From NCBI GenBank assembly GCA_950106755.1, contig OX467092.1, positions 8,370,001 through 8,434,000 of the forward strand: 64,000 nt of DNA, read 5' to 3'. The notes beneath the pieces are model-generated. The model was not told the origin of the DNA, did no database searches, and saw only the letters and a program-made list of their open reading frames with translations. The stretch is from Climacium dendroides. Lineage: Eukaryota; Streptophyta; Bryopsida; Hypnales; Climaciaceae. Positions within the stretch are counted from its first letter, which is position 1. Every line of letters begins with the position of its first letter. This document shows, piece by piece, positions 61,090-64,000 of this stretch. A program made the translations under genes and the position numbers.

Positions 61090-63438
61090 ATGGTGGAAAT
61101 GGGGAATCCAAGTGAGAAAGGACATAACAGTGAGCAGGAGGTGCCGATTTCTTCTCGCCGTTGTTCTTGCTGTTCGAAGAAAAAGGACTCACTCGACAAA
61201 AGCTCAAGCAGCAGCAGCAGCTCCTCAAGCAGTAGCAGAAGCAGCTCCAGTAGCAGCTCCAGTAGCAAAAGGTCTCCCCATCACCACGGCAAGCACCATG
61301 GCCATCACCACGACAAGCACCTCGACAAGCACCACGACAAGCACCACCACGGGGACGAGGACGAGGTTGTGTCCAAGAACCGCGCGCATGACAATGCTCA
61401 CACGTCAATTGTCGAAGAAATCGCCGCTCCCGAAGAATTTGTCGAGGAGCCAACGATCAATGGCGCTGCCGAACATGAGAGCGACAGTGAGTCATTCACA
61501 TATGAGGAGAAAGATTCAGCCATTGAGGAAGTGCAAGAGGTCGAGCAGGCGAAAGGGATTCGTGATGAGAGTGAAGGAGGCGGCGATAGTGCCGTTGAGG
61601 AAGCATTGTCGTCCGACGAGTCTGACACGAAGGAATATCACGTGGTTGTGTCGGAGACGAACACCTCGGAACCTGTGCATGAAGTGGAAATCGAAGCTCC
61701 GCAGCCCGAGGTCGATGTTACAGGGATTGAGATTTCTCCGAAGATTGAGGAAACAGGTGACGCAGAGTTCGTAACGATTGTATCGGAAGAGGTTGGAGAG
61801 TCGGGGCCTGCGGTTGCAGAAGAGGTGATTAAAGAAAAAGCAGAACAGAAAGAAGAAGAAAAGGAAGAAGAAGCGCTCGTCGAGAAGCGAGAAACCTCGG
61901 ACGCTGTAAGCGAGGGAGACGAGAAGCACGCTGAGTCCGTGGACACCGAAGAGGGTGCAGAATCAGAGGTTGTAGACGTGATTAAAGAAGAAGCTGCTTT
62001 CGAGAAGCGAGAAACCTCGGATGCTGTAAGCAAGGAAGACGAGAAGCACGCTGAGTCCGCGGACAACGAAGAGGTTGCAGAATCAGAGGTTGTAGACGAT
62101 TCTGCGAAAGACGTGATTGAAGAAGAAGCTGTTTTCGAGAAGCAAGAAAACTCGGACAGTGTAAGCGAGGAAGACGAGATGGTGGCCACTGAGCAGGTTA
62201 CCGAATCAGAGGTTTCTGCGAAAGACATGATCGAAGAAGCAGCGCTCGTTGAGAAGCGGGAAACCTCGTACGTTGCTGCGGAGGAGGAAGAGAATCATGT
62301 GGTGTCCACGGAGAAAAGTGTGCTTGCGGAAATAGAGCAAGTGTTGCAAAATGCGAATGCTTCCGAACAGCACGTATCCTCAATTTCTCTCGAAATTGAA
62401 GGCAAGACCGAACACGACGAAGTACACTTCGAAGGCGAAGAATCGGAGCAAACGCTTCGCAGCCACTTCCCTGACCTAAGCGTGCAGGTCGCGTCCCCCT
62501 TGGAGCTCAAAAACCATCTCCTGAAACCTCCTTCCACCGCGTCCCCTCCGAAGCGCGAGAATAGCGTGTACAAGATCGTCATGGCCCTAGAGTCCGGCTT
62601 ACAAGTCGGGGAGAAGTGCATTCACGGGGAAATTGATCACGGCGTGTGCCACCAACGCTACGGCGACAAGAGGTCGTCCTCCCCTGGCTCCTTCTCCCCC
62701 ACCCTCCGCGACTCCTTCTCCTCCCGCGACTCCTCGACCTCTCCAAGAAACTCATTCCGCGGGGAACCTTCACCCCCGGAAGTTCATCTTAGCAGCGATG
62801 GCGCTCGCGAGATCGACAACGAATGGAGTTTCGCGCAACACGATTCATCAAGCTCCGTCACGCAAGTCGTGTCCGCGTCCACCAAAACTGAAACTTACAC
62901 CGACACGGTGCTGTTTCGGAGAGACGACGGGTTTCTTCCGCGCACTCCGGGACGCAGTCCTCTCTCCCAGGAGTCCATGCGAGCTGTATTCGGTCAAGTG
63001 GAGGGCTCCTCCTCGAGCTCCGACACTCCGACGCTGAAGATTGTGCACGAGTTTCCGGCGGAGCACGAGAGTGAGAGTGTGGTGACGACGACAGTGCGAG
63101 AAGGGGAGTCGGAGGTGGAGAGGATTCTTCGGATACAAGAGACGCATGATCTCGTGTGTCCCGTGTGTAGCTCGTGCATTACGAAGCGCGTGATTCTGCG
63201 CAAGCGCAAGAGGACGACGACTGTCTCCAGCGTTGATACGTGGTCTAGGGCACTCGTGGAGGTGGAGGACGAGAGTTCGGGAGAGGAGGTTGTGGATACC
63301 GATGCTGGAGAGCAGACTGTTGTGGAAGAGCATGAGAATTACGGATGTTTGAATTGCTTCACTTTCCTGTTCCGGAGAGGTAATGCTCATCGCTCCAGTT
63401 CTTCTTCTTCTTCCCTTTCGATCCCTGTGGTCTTGTAG
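61090..63438 (+). CDS. Membrane protein of ER body-like (MEB-like), main exon
   Basis: This long open exon encodes 782 residues to its own stop. Near the start is a Ser run (about 38-58) followed by a His/Lys-rich stretch (about 60-90: KHHGHHHDKH and similar). A very acidic region follows, with four diverged repeats of EKRETSDAVSEGDEKHAES type at about 61873, 61993, 62128 and 62239. Two CxxC pairs come last: ETHDLVCPVC...CITKRVILRKRKR (about 689) and YGCLNCFTF (about 751). The second half of that pattern is what identifies the plant MEB-like family. In Arabidopsis, MEB1/MEB2 sit in ER body membranes and resemble the VIT1 iron/manganese transporters. The C-terminal membrane domain of the family is not in this exon, so the gene should continue rightward. 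A donor G|GTAATG at 63380 would end the exon before the printed stop. Confidence 0.75.
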   Translation: MVEMGNPSEKGHNSEQEVPISSRRCSCCSKKKDSLDKSSSSSSSSSSSSRSSSSSSSSSKRSPHHHGKHHGHHHDKHLDKHHDKHHHGDEDEVVSKNRAHDNAHTSIVEEIAAPEEFVEEPTINGAAEHESDSESFTYEEKDSAIEEVQEVEQAKGIRDESEGGGDSAVEEALSSDESDTKEYHVVVSETNTSEPVHEVEIEAPQPEVDVTGIEISPKIEETGDAEFVTIVSEEVGESGPAVAEEVIKEKAEQKEEEKEEEALVEKRETSDAVSEGDEKHAESVDTEEGAESEVVDVIKEEAAFEKRETSDAVSKEDEKHAESADNEEVAESEVVDDSAKDVIEEEAVFEKQENSDSVSEEDEMVATEQVTESEVSAKDMIEEAALVEKRETSYVAAEEEENHVVSTEKSVLAEIEQVLQNANASEQHVSSISLEIEGKTEHDEVHFEGEESEQTLRSHFPDLSVQVASPLELKNHLLKPPSTASPPKRENSVYKIVMALESGLQVGEKCIHGEIDHGVCHQRYGDKRSSSPGSFSPTLRDSFSSRDSSTSPRNSFRGEPSPPEVHLSSDGAREIDNEWSFAQHDSSSSVTQVVSASTKTETYTDTVLFRRDDGFLPRTPGRSPLSQESMRAVFGQVEGSSSSSDTPTLKIVHEFPAEHESESVVTTTVREGESEVERILRIQETHDLVCPVCSSCITKRVILRKRKRTTTVSSVDTWSRALVEVEDESSGEEVVDTDAGEQTVVEEHENYGCLNCFTFLFRRGNAHRSSSSSSSLSIPVVL

Positions 63439-63482
63439 CCTTGAAACTTGAGTCTTGTGGGTCTTGTGGCCATAAATTTTAG

Positions 63483-63748
63483 GTTCCTGCGGGTTCTGTG
63501 TGGTCTTGGTGCCTGTGGATTAGTGGCATTGTTTTGACACTCATTTGTCTCGGGATTTTAGAGAGGATTACGCAACGGACTGGAGTGCTTGAGGTACCGC
63601 GAGTAGCAGAAGATGCGCCTGAAGCTCCTGTTGTAGTCCCAGTAGCTGCGACGGTGCCACCGGCACCGACTGGGGACGATTACGATAATCACTGTCTGCC
63701 ACTCTTCTTCACTTGGAGAAGGAAGACGACCACCTCTACGGACTCGGG
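63483..63748 (+). CDS. Probable second exon of the MEB-like gene (partial gene)
   Basis: It follows the acceptor 'cataaattttag'. In one frame it reads VPAGSVWSWCLW and a hydrophobic segment ISGIVLTLICLGIL, then a Pro/Val/Ala-rich linker, and remains open to a donor TCGG|GTAACT at 63748. A further acceptor 'gtggttacag' lies at about 63984 near the window edge. VPAGS resembles the IPTG-type residues that follow the second CxxC in this family, which supports the link. However, the frame is one base off the phase left by the only good donor of the previous exon, so either the junction or the reading frame is uncertain. Confidence 0.45.
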
Positions 63749-64000
63749 TAACTAAACGCCAAATTTGAATATATATCAGAGGTGGACTATAAATTGCTGT
63801 TGCCAAAGTAAATGGTGTTGAAATTGAAGGTTTTATCTACTTTACGATTGATCGAAATAGTTATTGGTTTGGTGCTACAGCTGTGAGAAAGGCCTATTGT
63901 GCTCATGACTCTGCGCTTGTTGGCGCTGTTGCTTTGAACGATCAATGGGGTTATTGATAAGGATGGCGTTGATTGTGGTTACAGAGATTGTGGCGCCTCT
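63749..64000 (+). other. Probable intron of the MEB-like gene, cut by window edge
   Basis: T-rich sequence with stops in all plus-strand frames until 'gtggttacag' at 63975-63984. If that is the acceptor, the last 16 bases of the window begin a third exon. Confidence 0.35.

Noticed and set aside
61055..61774. Long frames in other registers across the MEB-like exon
   Set aside because: They are shadows of a repetitive, GC-biased coding exon. Only the 61090-63438 frame has the family CxxC motifs.

Overview
This is a window of nuclear land-plant DNA. It is AT-rich, gene-poor and full of short inverted-repeat transposons. Its genes carry plant-type GT-AG introns and belong to plant families: an F-box protein, a bacterial-type organellar DNA topoisomerase I with 22 exons, and a protein related to MEMBRANE OF ER BODY (MEB). 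The species cannot be read from the sequence. The F-box protein resembles large families of non-flowering plants, so a bryophyte or lycophyte is possible, but that is only an impression. No virus, plasmid, CRISPR, rRNA or tRNA gene was seen.

Layout. 1-4.4 kb is AT-rich with several inverted-repeat elements. 5.2-8.3 kb is less AT-rich and shows many minus-strand splice signals; a short four-exon reading frame of unknown function can be assembled at 7,348-8,282 and more exons may lie on either side. 11.3-12.3 kb looks like a spliced plus-strand transcript with no convincing protein. 16.1-18.3 kb is a two-exon F-box gene (minus), with a minisatellite in its intron and 300-bp tandem repeats beyond its 3' end. 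19-31 kb holds repeats only. 31.4-40.2 kb is the topoisomerase gene (minus). 40-60 kb again holds repeats and small transposons. 60.1-64 kb is the 5' part of an MEB-like gene (plus) that runs off the right edge.

The intergenic DNA is best described by repeat families that recur in the window. Family A (about 0.9 kb, both orientations) has ends reading TTAACCCCTRAAGTCCCAA. Families B and D are MITEs sharing TAAGGTAGG ends. Family C is a 237-255 bp MITE, and one copy is nested in family A. There is also a CACTA-type MITE, a Stowaway-type MITE with an empty paralogous site elsewhere in the window, a 336-bp element with a 61-bp-arm hairpin and its own empty site, and a 707-bp element with 37-bp inverted ends. 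None carries a recognisable transposase, so all look non-autonomous.

The three recognised genes are not functionally linked. The topoisomerase should act on plastid or mitochondrial DNA, the F-box protein in SCF-type ubiquitin ligation, and the MEB-like protein at the ER membrane. The points most worth checking are the TTAA-ended family, the duplicated splice boundary in the first topoisomerase intron, the splice-phase conflict in the MEB-like gene, and the incomplete gene at 5.2-8.3 kb.
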